This document shows, one piece after another, positions 9,107-18,746 of a DNA stretch of 64,000 nucleotides. Source of the DNA: Natrinema marinum (GTDB lineage Archaea; Halobacteriota; Halobacteria; Halobacteriales; Natrialbaceae); assembly GCF_024296685.1 (NCBI RefSeq), contig NZ_CP100763.1, forward strand, positions 1,488,001-1,552,000. Reading direction: 5' to 3'. Each line of letters starts with the position of its first letter. Position 1 is the first letter of the stretch. Made by a program: the position numbers and the translations under genes. A model generated the notes under the pieces. The model did not search any database. It was not told the origin of the DNA and saw nothing but the letters and a program-made list of their open reading frames with translations.

Positions 9107-9316
9107 CTACTGCACCCGGAACGGACTCTCGTCGTCGTCGTCGCCATCCTCGCTCTCGTAGGGCTTTCGGGCGGTGATCGTCACGGTCGCCTCGGGGTCG
9201 TCTTCGTCGGCCCACGGGCTGTCGTAGGCCGAGATCTCGAGGTCGGTCACGTCCCATCCTTCCTCTTCGATCAGTTCCACGAGGCGACGCTGGTCCGCGA
9301 GCATGTCCTCGTCCAT
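9107..9316 (-). CDS. small conserved-looking haloarchaeal protein
   Basis: A 69-residue, strongly acidic protein starting MDEDMLADQRRLVELIEEEG and ending in a D/E-rich tail before FRVQ. The order is helix, then two short strands (WDVTDLEISAYD, ATVTITARKP), a small alpha-beta fold. I do not recognise a named family. Composition and codon use match true haloarchaeal genes, unlike the longer upstream extension of the frame. It lies just downstream of the Bat-type regulator on the same strand, 58 bases apart, so the two may be cotranscribed. Confidence 0.6.
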   Translation of the reverse strand: MDEDMLADQRRLVELIEEEGWDVTDLEISAYDSPWADEDDPEATVTITARKPYESEDGDDDDESPFRVQ

Positions 9317-9374
9317 ACGCTCCCGTTCGATCGGGCCCGGGGTAGGTCTTCTGCCGCCCAGTGTGAGATCTCCG

Positions 9375-10043
9375 CTACCTGCCCTCGTCGGGCCCACCGA
9401 TATCGACGACCTCCTCGACGAGCGTCCGGTGGGCGCGCCGGAGGCGCTCGGACAGCGCCTGATGCGAGATGTCGAGTTCGTCCGAGAGTCCGTCCATGTC
9501 CATCCCGCGGGGAATCTCGTAGTAGTCGCGCTCGAGGGCCGCCACGAGCGTCTCGTACTGCGCGTCGGTGAGCCCGATCCGGCCCTGGCGGTTCTCCTCG
9601 AGTCGGTGGATCTTCTGGATCTCGATCTGGAGCCCCCGTTCGGTCGCGAATTCGTACGTTCGAGACAGCGCGTCCCGTTCGGGGAAGAGGACGCGGAACC
9701 GCCACCGTTCGTTCTCGCTTCGCGCTTCGAGGACCGTTGCCCGCTCCTCTGTCAACAGGTGGAGCATGACGGTGACGTCGTCGACCCAGTGCATCCGGTA
9801 GAGTCGCTCGCCGCCGAGGTCCGTGAGCCGTTCGGCCTCCTCGACGCTCGGATCGTCCCGGAGCGCGTCGGCGAGGCCGGCGAGCGCGGCCTCGTCGCCG
9901 GAAAACCACACGTACGGCATCACGTGGTCGGGGTCGTGTGCGACGACGCGTTCGATCTCCACGCCGAGGTCGTCGATGACCTCGAGCGTGTGCCGAAGCG
10001 CGAACTCCGCGGCGGGGACCGTCAGTTCCGCGATGGTACTCAT
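9375..10043 (-). CDS. Bat-type helix-turn-helix regulator
   Basis: A 222-residue member of the haloarchaeal bacterioopsin-activator-like regulators. The N-terminal 150 residues form a sensor-like domain with no metal or cofactor motif that I can name. The C-terminal 60 residues are the HTH_10 domain (GLTDAQYETLVAALERDYYE, then LSDELDISHQALSERLRRAH). I start at MSTIAELTVPA (10043); an upstream extension of nine residues is possible. Haloarchaea carry dozens of these regulators, and the target cannot be deduced from the neighbours (moaA divergent, a 69-residue protein downstream). Confidence 0.85.
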   Translation of the reverse strand: MSTIAELTVPAAEFALRHTLEVIDDLGVEIERVVAHDPDHVMPYVWFSGDEAALAGLADALRDDPSVEEAERLTDLGGERLYRMHWVDDVTVMLHLLTEERATVLEARSENERWRFRVLFPERDALSRTYEFATERGLQIEIQKIHRLEENRQGRIGLTDAQYETLVAALERDYYEIPRGMDMDGLSDELDISHQALSERLRRAHRTLVEEVVDIGGPDEGR

Positions 10044-10210
10044 GGGACCGTTCACCACGTCGACGACCAAGAGTCCCGGACCACCCCGGTCGGCGATCCC
10101 ACCGCCAGCGACAGTTATCGTTCATAGCTGACAGTAGATGAAACCGAAATCGGTTACGCAACGCGGAAATCCCCGGCGTGTTTAAGCGGGTTCGACTGCA
10201 ACCCGGTAGC

Positions 10211-11197
10211 ATGCTCACCGACGAGTTCGGGCGCGAGGTGACCGGGGTCCGCGTCTCGCTCACCGATCGGTGTAACTTCGATTGCGTCTACTGTCACAAC
10301 GAGGGGTTAGGCGACACCCGCGGGCCGATGGACCCGCAGGACGACGAGATGTCGACCGACGACGTCGTTCGCTTCCTCGAGGTCGCCGCCGAGTTCGACG
10401 TCGACGCGGTGAAGTTCACCGGCGGCGAGCCGATGCTCCGGGACGATCTCGAGGAGATCATCGCGCGCACGCCAGACGCGATGGAAGTCTCGCTGACGAC
10501 CAACGGGACGTTCCTCCCCGGCCGCGCCGAAGGGTTAGTCGATGCCGGCTTAGAGCGGGTCAACGTCTCCCAGGACGCGCTCGATCCGGCCGATTTCGCC
10601 GAGATTACCAAGAGCGGCGCCTACGAGAAGGTCATCGAAGGGGTCGACGCGGCGCTCGAGGCCGGCCTCGATCCGGTCAAGCTCAACATGGTCGTCTTCG
10701 AGCACACGGCAGGGTACGTGCCGAAGATGGTCGACCACGTCGCGGAAAACGACGGGCTCCAGCTCCAGCTGATCGAATACATGCCCGAGCTGACTGGGAA
10801 GCCGGAGTGGAACGTCAATATCCAGCGCGTCCACGATTGGCTCGCCGAACAGGCGACGGAGATCGAACACCGGGAGATGCACGACCGCAAGCGGTACTGG
10901 ATCGGGGGGACTGCGGACGAGGGGGGAATGGTCGAGATCGTCGACCCCGTCGAGAACCCCACGTTCTGTGCGAACTGCCACCGCGTTCGAGTCACCCACG
11001 AGGGGTACCTCAAAGGGTGTCTCAACCGTAACGACGACCTCAAACCGATGGGCGAGATGACCAAACCCGAAATCCGGGAGGCCTTCCGCGATGTCGTCGC
11101 GAACCGCGTCCCCTACTACGGCGAGTACATGGTCCGGAACGACGAGGGCGAGTGGGAGGTCAACGACGAGTACATCGAGGAGTACGTCGGCGCGTAG
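10211..11197 (+). CDS. moaA: GTP 3',8-cyclase MoaA
   Basis: Radical SAM enzyme of molybdenum cofactor synthesis; it converts GTP to 3',8-cyclo-7,8-dihydroguanosine triphosphate, which MoaC then turns into cyclic pyranopterin. The protein has 328 residues from the ATG at 10211. The radical SAM cysteines are C21, C25 and C28 ([13 protein letters not shown]), followed by [10 protein letters not shown]. The second iron-sulphur cluster is held by [14 protein letters not shown] plus the cysteine of LKGCL. The usual C-terminal GG of bacterial MoaA is replaced here by a longer acidic tail ending VGA. No other mo- gene is adjacent. Confidence 0.94.
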   Translation: MLTDEFGREVTGVRVSLTDRCNFDCVYCHNEGLGDTRGPMDPQDDEMSTDDVVRFLEVAAEFDVDAVKFTGGEPMLRDDLEEIIARTPDAMEVSLTTNGTFLPGRAEGLVDAGLERVNVSQDALDPADFAEITKSGAYEKVIEGVDAALEAGLDPVKLNMVVFEHTAGYVPKMVDHVAENDGLQLQLIEYMPELTGKPEWNVNIQRVHDWLAEQATEIEHREMHDRKRYWIGGTADEGGMVEIVDPVENPTFCANCHRVRVTHEGYLKGCLNRNDDLKPMGEMTKPEIREAFRDVVANRVPYYGEYMVRNDEGEWEVNDEYIEEYVGA

Positions 11198-11405
11198 CGT
11201 CGGCTGCTCGCCCTCGAACTCGATCGGCGGTTTCGACTGGATGCGATCGTTACTCGCTTCGCCGGTGTGACTCGGTAACAGACCTGTTCTCGCCGAGTCG
11301 CCGCCACCTTTCGTTGCGCTTAAGTAGTCGACGGGGGTAGGTCCGGGTGCGATACGTGTAGGGGAGCGATCCCCGAGTCCGCGAGGGCGACGATAGACCG
11401 ACCGT

Positions 11406-11488
11406 GTTGTGGTAGCCAAGCGGCCCAAGGCGCATGGTTGCTAACCATGTGGCGTCAAGCCTCCGGGGTTCGAATCCCCGCCACAACG
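11406..11488 (+). tRNA. tRNA-Ser (GCT)
   Basis: The acceptor stem GTTGTGG pairs perfectly with CCACAAC (11481-11487), with discriminator G. The anticodon stem CATGG/CCATG holds the loop TTGCTAA, giving anticodon GCT (serine AGC/AGU codons). The T arm has the GGTTCGAATCC core, and a long variable arm is present, as in all tRNA-Ser. No intron and no encoded CCA. A TATA-like CTTAAG lies about 80 bases upstream. It precedes the rps13 operon, a conserved haloarchaeal arrangement. Confidence 0.97.
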
Positions 11489-11560
11489 TCGGATACTCAA
11501 CTGGCGTTTTCCCGCCAGTCGATTTGCAACGCACGCAGACCAGACACAGATACACGACAC

Positions 11561-12085
11561 ATGAGCGCGGAAGAACCTCAAGAACAACAGGACGACGAAG
11601 ATCTCCAGTACTTCGTCCGCATCGGTCAGACCGACCTCGATGGGACGAAGTCCGTCGAGCGCTCGCTCACGGAGATGAACGGGATCGGCCGCCGAACCGC
11701 CCGTCTCATCGCCGACGAAGCGGGCGTCGACCGAACGGCGACGTTCGGTCGACTCGACGACGACGTCATCGACGAGGTCGTCGAGGTCGTCGAGAACTAC
11801 GCCGACCGAGTCCCCGACTGGCTCAACAACCGCCAGGAGGACTTCTACACCGGCGAAACGACCCACGAGATCGGCAACGATCTCCAGTTGACCCGTCAGC
11901 ACGACATCAACCGGATGAAGATGATCGACTCCTACAAGGGCGTTCGCCACAAGCGCGGCCAGAAGGTCCGCGGCCAGCGAACCAAGTCCACCGGCCGAAC
12001 GGAGGGCACCATCGGGGTCAACGTCGAAGAGATCCGCGAAGAACAGGCCGAAGAGGCGGCCGCCGAAGAGGGTGAGGGCGAATAA
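11561..12085 (+). CDS. rps13: 30S ribosomal protein uS13
   Basis: Component of the head of the small subunit, contacting the P-site tRNA. It has 174 residues with an acidic N-terminal extension (SAEEPQEQQDDEDLQ) before the core YFVRIGQTDLDG. The RNA-binding basic part KGVRHKRGQKVRGQRTKST is characteristic. The start at 11561 is chosen because everything upstream overlaps tRNA-Ser. The stop TAATG overlaps the rps4 start by one base. First protein gene of the rps13-rps4-rps11-rpoD operon. Confidence 0.97.
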   Translation: MSAEEPQEQQDDEDLQYFVRIGQTDLDGTKSVERSLTEMNGIGRRTARLIADEAGVDRTATFGRLDDDVIDEVVEVVENYADRVPDWLNNRQEDFYTGETTHEIGNDLQLTRQHDINRMKMIDSYKGVRHKRGQKVRGQRTKSTGRTEGTIGVNVEEIREEQAEEAAAEEGEGE

Positions 12086-12606
12086 TGCCACTCGGTACCG
12101 ACACCAAACACTACGAGACGCCAAACCACCCCTACCAGGGTGAGCGCATCGCGTCCGAGCACTCCCTCGTCGACCGCTACGGACTCAAGAACAAAGAAGA
12201 GCTCTGGCGCGCCCAGTCCGAGCTTCGCTCCTACCGGCGCGAGGCCCGCGACCTGCTCGGCCAGGCACAGGGCGACGAGACCGTCGTCCGCCGCTCCGAG
12301 GAGTTCCTCGGCCGACTCAAGCGAGTCGGCATCCTCGACGAAACGGACGAACTCGGCGACATCCTGTCGCTCGAGATCGAGGACATCCTAGAGCGGCGAC
12401 TGCAGACGATCGTCTACCGCAACGGGCTCGCGAACACGACCCAGCAGGCCCGCCAGTTCATCACGCACGGCCACGTCGTGATCGGCGACCAGCGCCACCG
12501 CGTTCCCTCCTACGTCGTCGACATCGACGAAGAGGATCTGGTGGCCTTCGACGAGAACAGCCCGCTCGCGGACGAACTCCACCCCGAACGCGCGGAGGGC
12601 CAGTAA
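12085..12606 (+). CDS. rps4: 30S ribosomal protein uS4
   Basis: Primary 16S rRNA-binding protein that nucleates assembly of the small-subunit body. It has 173 residues. The S4 RNA-binding domain is at about 105-160 (RRLQTIVYRNGLANTTQQA, then HGHVVIGDQRHRVPSYVV). The N-terminal YETPNHPYQGERI and the basic segment LRSYRREARDLLGQ are archaeal-type. It overlaps rps13 by one base and is followed by rps11 after three bases, so it is translated as part of the operon. Confidence 0.97.
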   Translation: MPLGTDTKHYETPNHPYQGERIASEHSLVDRYGLKNKEELWRAQSELRSYRREARDLLGQAQGDETVVRRSEEFLGRLKRVGILDETDELGDILSLEIEDILERRLQTIVYRNGLANTTQQARQFITHGHVVIGDQRHRVPSYVVDIDEEDLVAFDENSPLADELHPERAEGQ

Positions 12607-12609
12607 ATC

Positions 12610-12999
12610 ATGAGCCAGGACGACGAAAAGTGGGGCATCGCCCACGTGCACGCATCGTTCAACAACACCGTCATGACCGTGACCGACCTCACGGGCGCGG
12701 AGACGATCGCCAAGTCCTCCGGCGGGACGGCGGTCAAGCAGAACCGCGACGAGGCGTCGCCGTACGCGGCCATGCAGATGGCCGAGTCCGTCGCCGAGGA
12801 GGTCAAAGCGGCCGGCATTACGGGCCTGCACGTCCGCGTGCGCGGCCCCGGCGGCAACCTCCAGAAGTCCCCCGGTCCCGGCGCGCAGGCGACGATCCGC
12901 GCGCTGGCCCGCTCGGGCATCGAGATCGGGCGCATCGAGGACGTCACGCCGATCCCCCACGACGGATCGCGCGCTCCGAAAGGCAAGGGCGGCTACTAG
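12610..12999 (+). CDS. rps11: 30S ribosomal protein uS11
   Basis: Platform protein of the small subunit near the mRNA exit. It has 129 residues, the archaeal length. Characteristic segments are [38 protein letters not shown], and the C-terminal [20 protein letters not shown], which carries the conserved arginine/glycine tail. The gaps to rps4 and rpoD are only three bases, confirming the operon. Confidence 0.97.
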   Translation: MSQDDEKWGIAHVHASFNNTVMTVTDLTGAETIAKSSGGTAVKQNRDEASPYAAMQMAESVAEEVKAAGITGLHVRVRGPGGNLQKSPGPGAQATIRALARSGIEIGRIEDVTPIPHDGSRAPKGKGGY

Positions 13000-13002
13000 A
13001 TC

Positions 13003-13752
13003 ATGTCTGCATCGTACGACGTCGAGTTCGTCGAACGCGAGGATCGCGAAGCCCGGTTCCTCGTTCGCGGCGTGACGCCCGCGTTCGCCAACGGCATCCG
13101 TCGCGCGATGGTCGCCGACGTGCCCACGATGGCGATCGACACCGTCAGGTTCGTCGAGAACTCGTCGGTCATGTTCGACGAGCAACTCGCCTTGCGGCTC
13201 GGGCTCGTCCCGCTGACGACGCCGCCGGTCGGCGAGTTCGGCGAGGACGACACCGTCACGCTCTCGATCGACGTCGAAGGGCCGGCCACCGCTTACTCCG
13301 GCGATCTGGTCTCCAGCGACGACCTCGTCCGCCCCGCGGACGAGAACGTCCCGATCATCGAACTCAAAGACGGCCAGCGCCTCGAGGCCGAGGCAGACGC
13401 CGTCCTCGACCGCGGCAAAGACCACGCCAAACATCAAGGCGGTGTCGCGGTCGGCTACCGACACCTCCAGCGCGTGGCGGTCGACGGTGATCTCCCCGAG
13501 TTCGAGGACCAGGAGACCCGGATCATCCGCGGCGTGATAGAAGACGACGGCGAACTCGTTTCCACGAGCGAGTTCGATCACGACCTCTCGAATCGCTATC
13601 CGGGCAAGCAGGTCCGGGTCGAGGACGTGCCCAACGCCTTCGTCTTCCACGTGGAGACGGACGGCTCCTTTACCGTCGAGGAACTGGTCACGCGAGCCGC
13701 GGAGACGATCGCGGCGCGTGCGACAGAACTCGAAGAAGCAGTACAGTTATAG
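13003..13752 (+). CDS. rpoD: RNA polymerase subunit D (Rpb3/alpha-like)
   Basis: Assembly platform subunit of archaeal RNA polymerase, which dimerises with subunit L and recruits N and P. It has 249 residues. The dimerisation domain is visible in [19 protein letters not shown] and the insert domain between about 55 and 170. The frame contains no cysteines, so it cannot bind the iron-sulphur cluster seen in D of some archaea such as Sulfolobus. It is the last gene before tRNA-Leu and lies in the ribosomal operon, as in other euryarchaea. Confidence 0.96.
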   Translation: MSASYDVEFVEREDREARFLVRGVTPAFANGIRRAMVADVPTMAIDTVRFVENSSVMFDEQLALRLGLVPLTTPPVGEFGEDDTVTLSIDVEGPATAYSGDLVSSDDLVRPADENVPIIELKDGQRLEAEADAVLDRGKDHAKHQGGVAVGYRHLQRVAVDGDLPEFEDQETRIIRGVIEDDGELVSTSEFDHDLSNRYPGKQVRVEDVPNAFVFHVETDGSFTVEELVTRAAETIAARATELEEAVQL

Positions 13753-13881
13753 CAATGTACCGACGCCCCCAACCCGAACAGGACGCGCCGCTCGCCGACG
13801 CCGTGAGCGACGAGATCGGCGATCGCGCGGCCACCGGAATCGAAAGGGGTTTGAAGGGGCGACGGATAGACGGAAGTGCGA

Positions 13882-13966
13882 GCAGGGATAGCCAAGTCAG
13901 GCCAACGGCGCAGCGTTCAGGGCGCTGTCTCGTAGGAGTCCGCAGGTTCAAATCCTGCTCCCTGCA
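13882..13966 (+). tRNA. tRNA-Leu (CAG)
   Basis: Acceptor GCAGGGA pairs with TCCCTGC (13959-13965) and the discriminator is A. The anticodon stem CAGCG/CGCTG holds loop TTCAGGG, giving anticodon CAG (leucine CUG, a dominant codon at this GC content). The T arm has GGTTCAAATCC and a class II variable arm is present. No intron and no encoded CCA. It lies between rpoD and rpl18e. Confidence 0.97.
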
Positions 13967-14050
13967 TCACTTCTCACAGATCGATTCCGACCGCGCTCGC
14001 GGAGACGCCTCCTCGTCTCCGCGGGCGGTTGCAGTATTTGGAGGAAACCA

Positions 14051-14404
14051 ATGAGTAGCAAGACCAATCCGAGGCTCACCGATCTCATCGCCGAGCTGAA
14101 GTCGACGTCCCGAGAGACGGACGCCGATGTCTGGCGAGATGTCGCGGATCGACTCGAGAAGCCCCGGCGCACCCACGCAGAGGTGAACCTGGGCCGCATC
14201 GAGCGGTACGCACGCGAAGAAGAGACCGTCGTCGTTCCCGGCAAAGTGCTGGGCTCCGGCGCACTACAGAAAAACGTCACCGTCGCCGCCGTCAACTTCT
14301 CTTCGTCCGCAGAGACGAAGATCGAACAAGTCGGCGAACCGGTATCGCTCGAGCAGGCGCTCGAGGCGAATCCCGACGGCTCCAACGTCCGGGTGATTCG
14401 ATGA
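14051..14404 (+). CDS. rpl18e: 50S ribosomal protein eL18
   Basis: Large-subunit protein shared by archaea and eukaryotes. It has 117 residues, with the typical [20 protein letters not shown] opening and [20 protein letters not shown] core. The frame ends VRVIR, and the TGA overlaps the ATG of rpl13 by four bases. It starts the second ribosomal cluster downstream of tRNA-Leu. Confidence 0.96.
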   Translation: MSSKTNPRLTDLIAELKSTSRETDADVWRDVADRLEKPRRTHAEVNLGRIERYAREEETVVVPGKVLGSGALQKNVTVAAVNFSSSAETKIEQVGEPVSLEQALEANPDGSNVRVIR

Positions 14405-14847
14405 GTCTCGCAGAGTTCGACGCAGATCTCGTCGTCGATGCCCAGGACTGTATCCTCGGTCGCGTCGCCAGCGAAGTCGCCCAGCGCGCGCTGGACGGCG
14501 AACGCGTCGCGATCGTCAACGCCGAGGACGCAGTCATCACCGGCGACAAAGAAGACATCTTCGAGACGTACCGCACGCGGCTGCAGATGGGTTCGGACAG
14601 CGGACCCTACTACCCCAAGCGACCGGACACGATCTTCAAGCGGTCCGTTCGTGGGATGCTGCCGTACAAGAAACCGCGCGGCCGCGAGGCGCTCGACAGC
14701 GTCCGCGTCTACGTCGGCAACCCCTACGAGAACGACGACACCGAGTCCGAAGTGCTCGAGGGGACGTCGCTGGATCGGCTGTCGAACATCCGCTTCGTCC
14801 ACCTGCACGAAGTGTCCGAACAGTTAGGTGCTAACGTCACATGGTAA
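14401..14847 (+). CDS. rpl13: 50S ribosomal protein uL13
   Basis: Large-subunit assembly protein binding 23S rRNA. It has 148 residues. Diagnostic segments are [39 protein letters not shown] and [10 protein letters not shown]. The start overlaps rpl18e by four bases and the end overlaps rps9 by seven bases, indicating tight translational coupling. Confidence 0.97.
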   Translation: MSLAEFDADLVVDAQDCILGRVASEVAQRALDGERVAIVNAEDAVITGDKEDIFETYRTRLQMGSDSGPYYPKRPDTIFKRSVRGMLPYKKPRGREALDSVRVYVGNPYENDDTESEVLEGTSLDRLSNIRFVHLHEVSEQLGANVTW

Positions 14848-15239
14848 CCAACACGAGCGGCAAGAAGAAGACGGCCGTCGCCCGCGCCACGGTGCGCGAA
14901 GGCGAGGGTCGCGTTCGAATCAACTCCCAGCCCGTCGAGCTGGTCGAACCGGAGATGTCCCGGCTCAAGATGCTCGAGCCGTTCCGCATCGTCGGCGAGG
15001 ACCTGCGCGGCGAGATGGACATCGACGTCCGCGTCGAGGGCGGCGGTATCAGCGGTCAGGCAGACGCCGTCCGAACCGCCATCGCGCGCGGGATCGTCCA
15101 GCACACCAACGACGCCGAACTCCGCGACGCGTTCATGGAGTTCGACCGCTCGCTGCTGGTCAACGACGTTCGCCAGTCCGAACCGAAGAAGTGGGGCGGC
15201 CCGGGCGCTCGGGCGCGCTACCAGAAGTCCTACCGCTAA
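14841..15239 (+). CDS. rps9: 30S ribosomal protein uS9
   Basis: Small-subunit head protein whose C-terminal tail reaches the P-site tRNA. It has 132 residues. The opening [20 protein letters not shown] and the C-terminal [14 protein letters not shown], which ends in the conserved basic tail, are diagnostic. It overlaps rpl13 by seven bases. An alternative start inside the overlap is unlikely because [10 protein letters not shown] matches other haloarchaeal versions. Confidence 0.97.
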   Translation: MVTNTSGKKKTAVARATVREGEGRVRINSQPVELVEPEMSRLKMLEPFRIVGEDLRGEMDIDVRVEGGGISGQADAVRTAIARGIVQHTNDAELRDAFMEFDRSLLVNDVRQSEPKKWGGPGARARYQKSYR

Positions 15240-15251
15240 GGTGATCCACTC

Positions 15252-15446
15252 ATGATGGTACCGGTCCGGTGTTTCACCTGTGGCAACGTCGTCGCCGAAC
15301 ACTGGGAAGAGTTCGACGAGCGAGCCAACGAGGGCGACGAGGACCCCGAGAAGGTTCTCGACGAACTCGGCGTCGACCGCTACTGCTGCCGGCGGATGCT
15401 CGTCAGTCACACCGACCTCGTCGACATCGTCTCCCCGTACCAGTAA
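15252..15446 (+). CDS. rpoN: RNA polymerase subunit N (Rpb10)
   Basis: A 64-residue zinc-binding subunit that sits under the D/L platform of archaeal RNA polymerase. The zinc ligands are the CFTCG pair near residues 7-10 and the CC pair in YCCRRM near residue 45, the classic CX2C...CC pattern. The frame starts [11 protein letters not shown], and either of the two ATG codons could serve. It is three bases upstream of rpoK. Confidence 0.97.
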   Translation: MMVPVRCFTCGNVVAEHWEEFDERANEGDEDPEKVLDELGVDRYCCRRMLVSHTDLVDIVSPYQ

Positions 15447-15449
15447 CCA

Positions 15450-15635
15450 ATGCAACAGCAACAACACAACCGCTACGAAAAGGCACGCATCCTCGGCGCG
15501 CGAGCGCTGCAGGTCTCCTACGGCGCACCGGTGCTGATCGAGACCGAGCAGACCCAACCGATCCTCATCGCCGCCGAGGAGTACGACGCGGGCGTGCTGC
15601 CGTTTACCGTCAAGCGGGGGTACGACCGCAAATGA
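15450..15635 (+). CDS. rpoK: RNA polymerase subunit K (Rpb6/omega-like)
   Basis: A 61-residue subunit equivalent to eukaryotic Rpb6 and bacterial omega; it clamps the largest subunit. The core [20 protein letters not shown] and the tail [12 protein letters not shown] are family signatures. The TGA overlaps the ATG of eno by four bases, so a core glycolytic gene is translated from the same message as polymerase subunits. Confidence 0.96.
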   Translation: MQQQQHNRYEKARILGARALQVSYGAPVLIETEQTQPILIAAEEYDAGVLPFTVKRGYDRK

Positions 15636-16837
15636 CGCTCGTCACCGACGTTCGACTGCGTCGGATCCTCGACTCGCGGGGCAACCCGACGGTCGAGGCC
15701 GACGTGGTCACCGAAAGCGGCGGCTTCGGCCGCGCCGCGGCACCCAGCGGTGCCAGCACCGGCGAGTACGAGGCCGTCGAGCGGCCGCCGTCCGAGGCGA
15801 TCGCCGCGGCTCGAGAGCGCGCCGTGCCCCGACTCGTCGGCGAGGTCTACGCGGGCAACCAGCGCGAGGTCGACGCCGCGCTTCACGCCGCCGACGGCAC
15901 CGACGACTTCTCGGAGATCGGTGCCAACAGCGCGGTCGCCATCTCGATGGCCGCCGCGAAGGCCGGTGCCGACGTGCTCGGCGCGCCGCTGTTCCAGCAC
16001 CTCGGCGGCACCTTCCGCGGCGAGAACTTCCCGATCCCGCTCGGGAACGTCGTCGGCGGCGGCGAACACGCCGCCGATGCGACCGACATTCAGGAGTTCC
16101 TCGCGGCACCTGTCGGCGCACCCAGCGTCGCGGATGCCGTCTTCGCCAACGCAGCCGTCCACGCCGCCGTCTCCGAGCTACTCTCCGAGCGGGGCGTTCC
16201 CTGCGGCAAGGGCGACGAGGGCGCGTGGGCACCGTCGATCGACGACGGCGAGGCCTTCGAGATCGTCGACGAGGCCGTCTCGCAGGTCGAAGACGAGGTC
16301 GGTTTCGAGATCAAATTCGGGCTCGACGTCGCCGGCGCGGAGCTGTACGACGCCGACTCGGAGACCTACGAGTACAGCGACCGGAGCCGCGATACGGACG
16401 AGCAGATCGCGTACATCGCGGAACTGGTCGACGAGTACGACCTCGTCTACGTCGAGGACCCACTCGACGAGGACGACTACGACGCCTTCGCCGACCTCAC
16501 CGATCGAGTCGGCGACCGGACGCTGATCTGCGGTGACGACCTGTTCGTCACCAACACCGATCGGCTCCGCGAGGGGATCGACCGCGACGCGGCCAACAGC
16601 ATCCTGATCAAGCCAAATCAGATCGGGACGCTCTCGGACGCGTTCGACGCGATCGAACTCGCGACCGAACACGGCTACGACTCGGTCGTCTCCCACCGGT
16701 CGGGCGAGACCGAAGACGCGACGATCGCACACCTCGCCGTCGCGACCGACGCGCCCTACATCAAGACGGGCGCCGTCGGCGGCGAGCGAACCGCAAAGCT
16801 CAACGAGCTCATTCGAATCGCAGACGACGCGACATGA
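15632..16837 (+). CDS. eno: enolase (phosphopyruvate hydratase)
   Basis: Magnesium-dependent interconversion of 2-phosphoglycerate and phosphoenolpyruvate in glycolysis and gluconeogenesis. It has 401 residues, slightly short for the family. Visible features are [18 protein letters not shown], the flexible loop [14 protein letters not shown], the metal ligands in [13 protein letters not shown] and [10 protein letters not shown], the catalytic lysine in [10 protein letters not shown], and [18 protein letters not shown]. The ATG at 15632 overlaps rpoK, and the stop overlaps rps2 by four bases. This eno position is conserved in haloarchaea. Confidence 0.97.
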   Translation: MTLVTDVRLRRILDSRGNPTVEADVVTESGGFGRAAAPSGASTGEYEAVERPPSEAIAAARERAVPRLVGEVYAGNQREVDAALHAADGTDDFSEIGANSAVAISMAAAKAGADVLGAPLFQHLGGTFRGENFPIPLGNVVGGGEHAADATDIQEFLAAPVGAPSVADAVFANAAVHAAVSELLSERGVPCGKGDEGAWAPSIDDGEAFEIVDEAVSQVEDEVGFEIKFGLDVAGAELYDADSETYEYSDRSRDTDEQIAYIAELVDEYDLVYVEDPLDEDDYDAFADLTDRVGDRTLICGDDLFVTNTDRLREGIDRDAANSILIKPNQIGTLSDAFDAIELATEHGYDSVVSHRSGETEDATIAHLAVATDAPYIKTGAVGGERTAKLNELIRIADDAT

Positions 16838-17634
16838 CAGATAACGACGCAACCCAGGAAGGGCTCGACGCCGCCGAGGAAGACATCGACGAGGAGCCAG
16901 CCGAAGGGGCTGGCCCCGCCGCCGAGGAGGACGTCGAGCCTGCAGCCGAACAGCCCGCAGACGCCGAGGGAGCACCCGCGGCCGACGACGAACCAGCCGA
17001 CGACGCCGAGGACGCCGGACCGACCCTCGACGACGACGTGATGTCCGACGAGGAGGCGGACCTGCTGATCCCCGTCGAGGACTACCTCGGCGCTGGCGTC
17101 CACATCGGGACCCAGCAGAAGACCGCGGATATGGAGCGGTTCATCCACCGCGTCCGCACCGACGGTCTCTACGTGCTCGACGTCTCGAAGACCGACGGCC
17201 GCATCCGCACGGCCGCGGACTTCCTCGCGAACTACGACCCCGAGCAGATTCTGGTCACCTCGAGCCGCCAGTACGGTCGCTTCCCGGCCGAGAAGTTCGC
17301 CGAGGCCGTGGGCGCACGCGCCCGCACCGGCCGCTTCATCCCCGGCACCCTGACGAACCCGAAGTACGACGGCTACATCGAGCCGGACGTGCTGGTCGTC
17401 ACCGACCCGATCGGCGACGCCCAGGCCGTCAAGGAGGCCATCACGGTCGGCATCCCGGTCATCGCGATGTGCGACTCGAACAACCAGCTCAGTAACGTCG
17501 ACCTCGTCGTCCCGACGAACAACAAGGGTCGCAAGGCCCTCTCGGTCGTCTACTGGCTGCTCGCAAACGAGGTCCTCGACCGCCGCGGTGCCGAGCCGTC
17601 CTACTCGCTCGAGGACTTCGAGAGCACGGTCTAA
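16834..17634 (+). CDS. rps2: 30S ribosomal protein uS2
   Basis: Small-subunit protein binding at the head-body junction. It has 266 residues, with an unusually long acidic and alanine-rich N-terminal extension (about residues 1-80, nearly all D, E, A and P) before the core [20 protein letters not shown]. The rest ([42 protein letters not shown]) is typical. The extension is probably a halophilic adaptation of the surface. Last gene of the operon. Confidence 0.95.
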   Translation: MTDNDATQEGLDAAEEDIDEEPAEGAGPAAEEDVEPAAEQPADAEGAPAADDEPADDAEDAGPTLDDDVMSDEEADLLIPVEDYLGAGVHIGTQQKTADMERFIHRVRTDGLYVLDVSKTDGRIRTAADFLANYDPEQILVTSSRQYGRFPAEKFAEAVGARARTGRFIPGTLTNPKYDGYIEPDVLVVTDPIGDAQAVKEAITVGIPVIAMCDSNNQLSNVDLVVPTNNKGRKALSVVYWLLANEVLDRRGAEPSYSLEDFESTV

Positions 17635-17653
17635 CGTTCGGTTTCGACGCTGT

Positions 17654-17683
17654 TCGTTTTCCAGCCACTCGTTTTCCAGCCAC
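17654..17683. repeat. perfect 15-bp tandem duplication after rps2
   Basis: TCGTTTTCCAGCCAC occurs twice head to tail (17654-17668 and 17669-17683), about 20 bases past the rps2 stop. The T runs resemble archaeal termination signals, so the duplication may double a terminator. It may equally be a replication-slippage scar. Confidence 0.6.
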
Positions 17684-17741
17684 AGCTACCCGAAATAAGG
17701 GCCGACGGCCGATCGCGGCCGGCCGCTGTCGAGCGGTCAGA

Positions 17742-18662
17742 TTATCCCGCGGCTTCGAGCAACTCCTCGACCAGTTCCGCAGCGTCGGCCGCCGTCGGAC
17801 CGAAGACGTACGTCGCGGGTTCGATCCCGAACGCCCCGCGATGGTAGGTGATCCGCGGAACGGTCCCGCGCTCTTCGAACCGCGTTCGGAGGTGGTCGGC
17901 GCGGTCCTCGTAGTCGGCGTCGAACTCGAGCGGATCGATCCCCATCGATTCGGCGGCCGCGAGCAGATCGTCGTCGGTGGCGATGTTCGTCGCACCGCGG
18001 ACGGCCGGGTCGACGCCGTTGGCGGCGAGCACCGCGGTCGCGACGTGTTTCGACGCGCCGAACTCGGGGTTGGCGGGAATCTCGATCCGACCGCCCATGG
18101 CGTATATCCGGCCGGGGACGGCCGCCACGTCGGTCTCGTCGTCGGGGTTTGGCAGGCACATTCCGACGTTGGTGCCGACGTTGGGGATAGCCTCGGCCAT
18201 GGCCGGAATCGCGGCGAGCGTCCGCGCGGCGGTGCGGACGTTCGCGAGCACGTCTCGCTCGGCACGGATATCGGGATCGAGGCCGCGCACGCAGAGATCA
18301 CAGCCCAATCCCCGAAGCTCGGGCATGACTTCCTCGTGAAGCTCGCAGATCGGACCGCGGTCCTCCAAGCTGCGGACGAGCGAGAGGAGTTCCGCGAGCG
18401 CGTCGTAGCCGTCCATCTCGCCGCTTGCGAGTCCGTCGGCGATGCGGTCGACGGTCGCGGCGGTCTCCGGGTCGTCGCGAAACCGGTCATCGCCGCCGCC
18501 CTCGCCGGCGACGTACTTGCTGACGGCGGCCTGCGTGACGCCGAGTTCCGCGGCGACCTCCTGTTGGGTCAGTCCGCGGTCGGCGAGGCGGGTCGCCAGC
18601 ATCGCCCGCACCGTCGGGAGGAACCGATCGACGACGAGCTCACTCGGTAAGACGAGCGACAT
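17742..18662 (-). CDS. ThiR-like regulator (HTH plus ThiN-like domain)
   Basis: A 306-residue transcription factor. The N-terminal HTH (LTQQEVAAELGVTQAAVSKY, about residues 31-50) is followed by a roughly 190-residue domain resembling ThiN, the archaeal thiamine-phosphate synthase domain (ANVRTAARTLAAIPAMAEAI, then IPNVGTNVGMCLPNP, then NPEFGASKHVATAVL). HTH-ThiN fusions are the ThiR thiamine regulators of archaea, which sense thiamine phosphates. CDLCVRGLDP holds a CxxC pair. The start at 18662 is supported by a TATA-like box 29 bases upstream. No thiamine gene is adjacent, so it probably acts in trans. Confidence 0.75.
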   Translation of the reverse strand: MSLVLPSELVVDRFLPTVRAMLATRLADRGLTQQEVAAELGVTQAAVSKYVAGEGGGDDRFRDDPETAATVDRIADGLASGEMDGYDALAELLSLVRSLEDRGPICELHEEVMPELRGLGCDLCVRGLDPDIRAERDVLANVRTAARTLAAIPAMAEAIPNVGTNVGMCLPNPDDETDVAAVPGRIYAMGGRIEIPANPEFGASKHVATAVLAANGVDPAVRGATNIATDDDLLAAAESMGIDPLEFDADYEDRADHLRTRFEERGTVPRITYHRGAFGIEPATYVFGPTAADAAELVEELLEAAG

Positions 18663-18686
18663 ACGACCGACCTTCGAGCGCAACGC

Positions 18687-18694
18687 CTTAAAAT
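18687..18694 (-). promoter_or_regulatory. TATA-like box for the ThiR-like gene
   Basis: On the minus strand the sequence reads ATTTTAAG, centred about 29 bases before the ATG at 18662. This is the spacing expected for a leaderless haloarchaeal transcript, and it supports that start over one further upstream. Confidence 0.5.
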
Positions 18695-18746
18695 CCGACT
18701 ACAGCGGCGGCCGCAACGGGACGAGGGTCAGCGGCGACACAGACAG

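Noticed and set aside
8745-9161. possible 138-residue protein in the gap after rtcB
   Set aside because: The product is rich in Arg, Ser and Pro, unlike acidic haloarchaeal proteins, and shows no motif.
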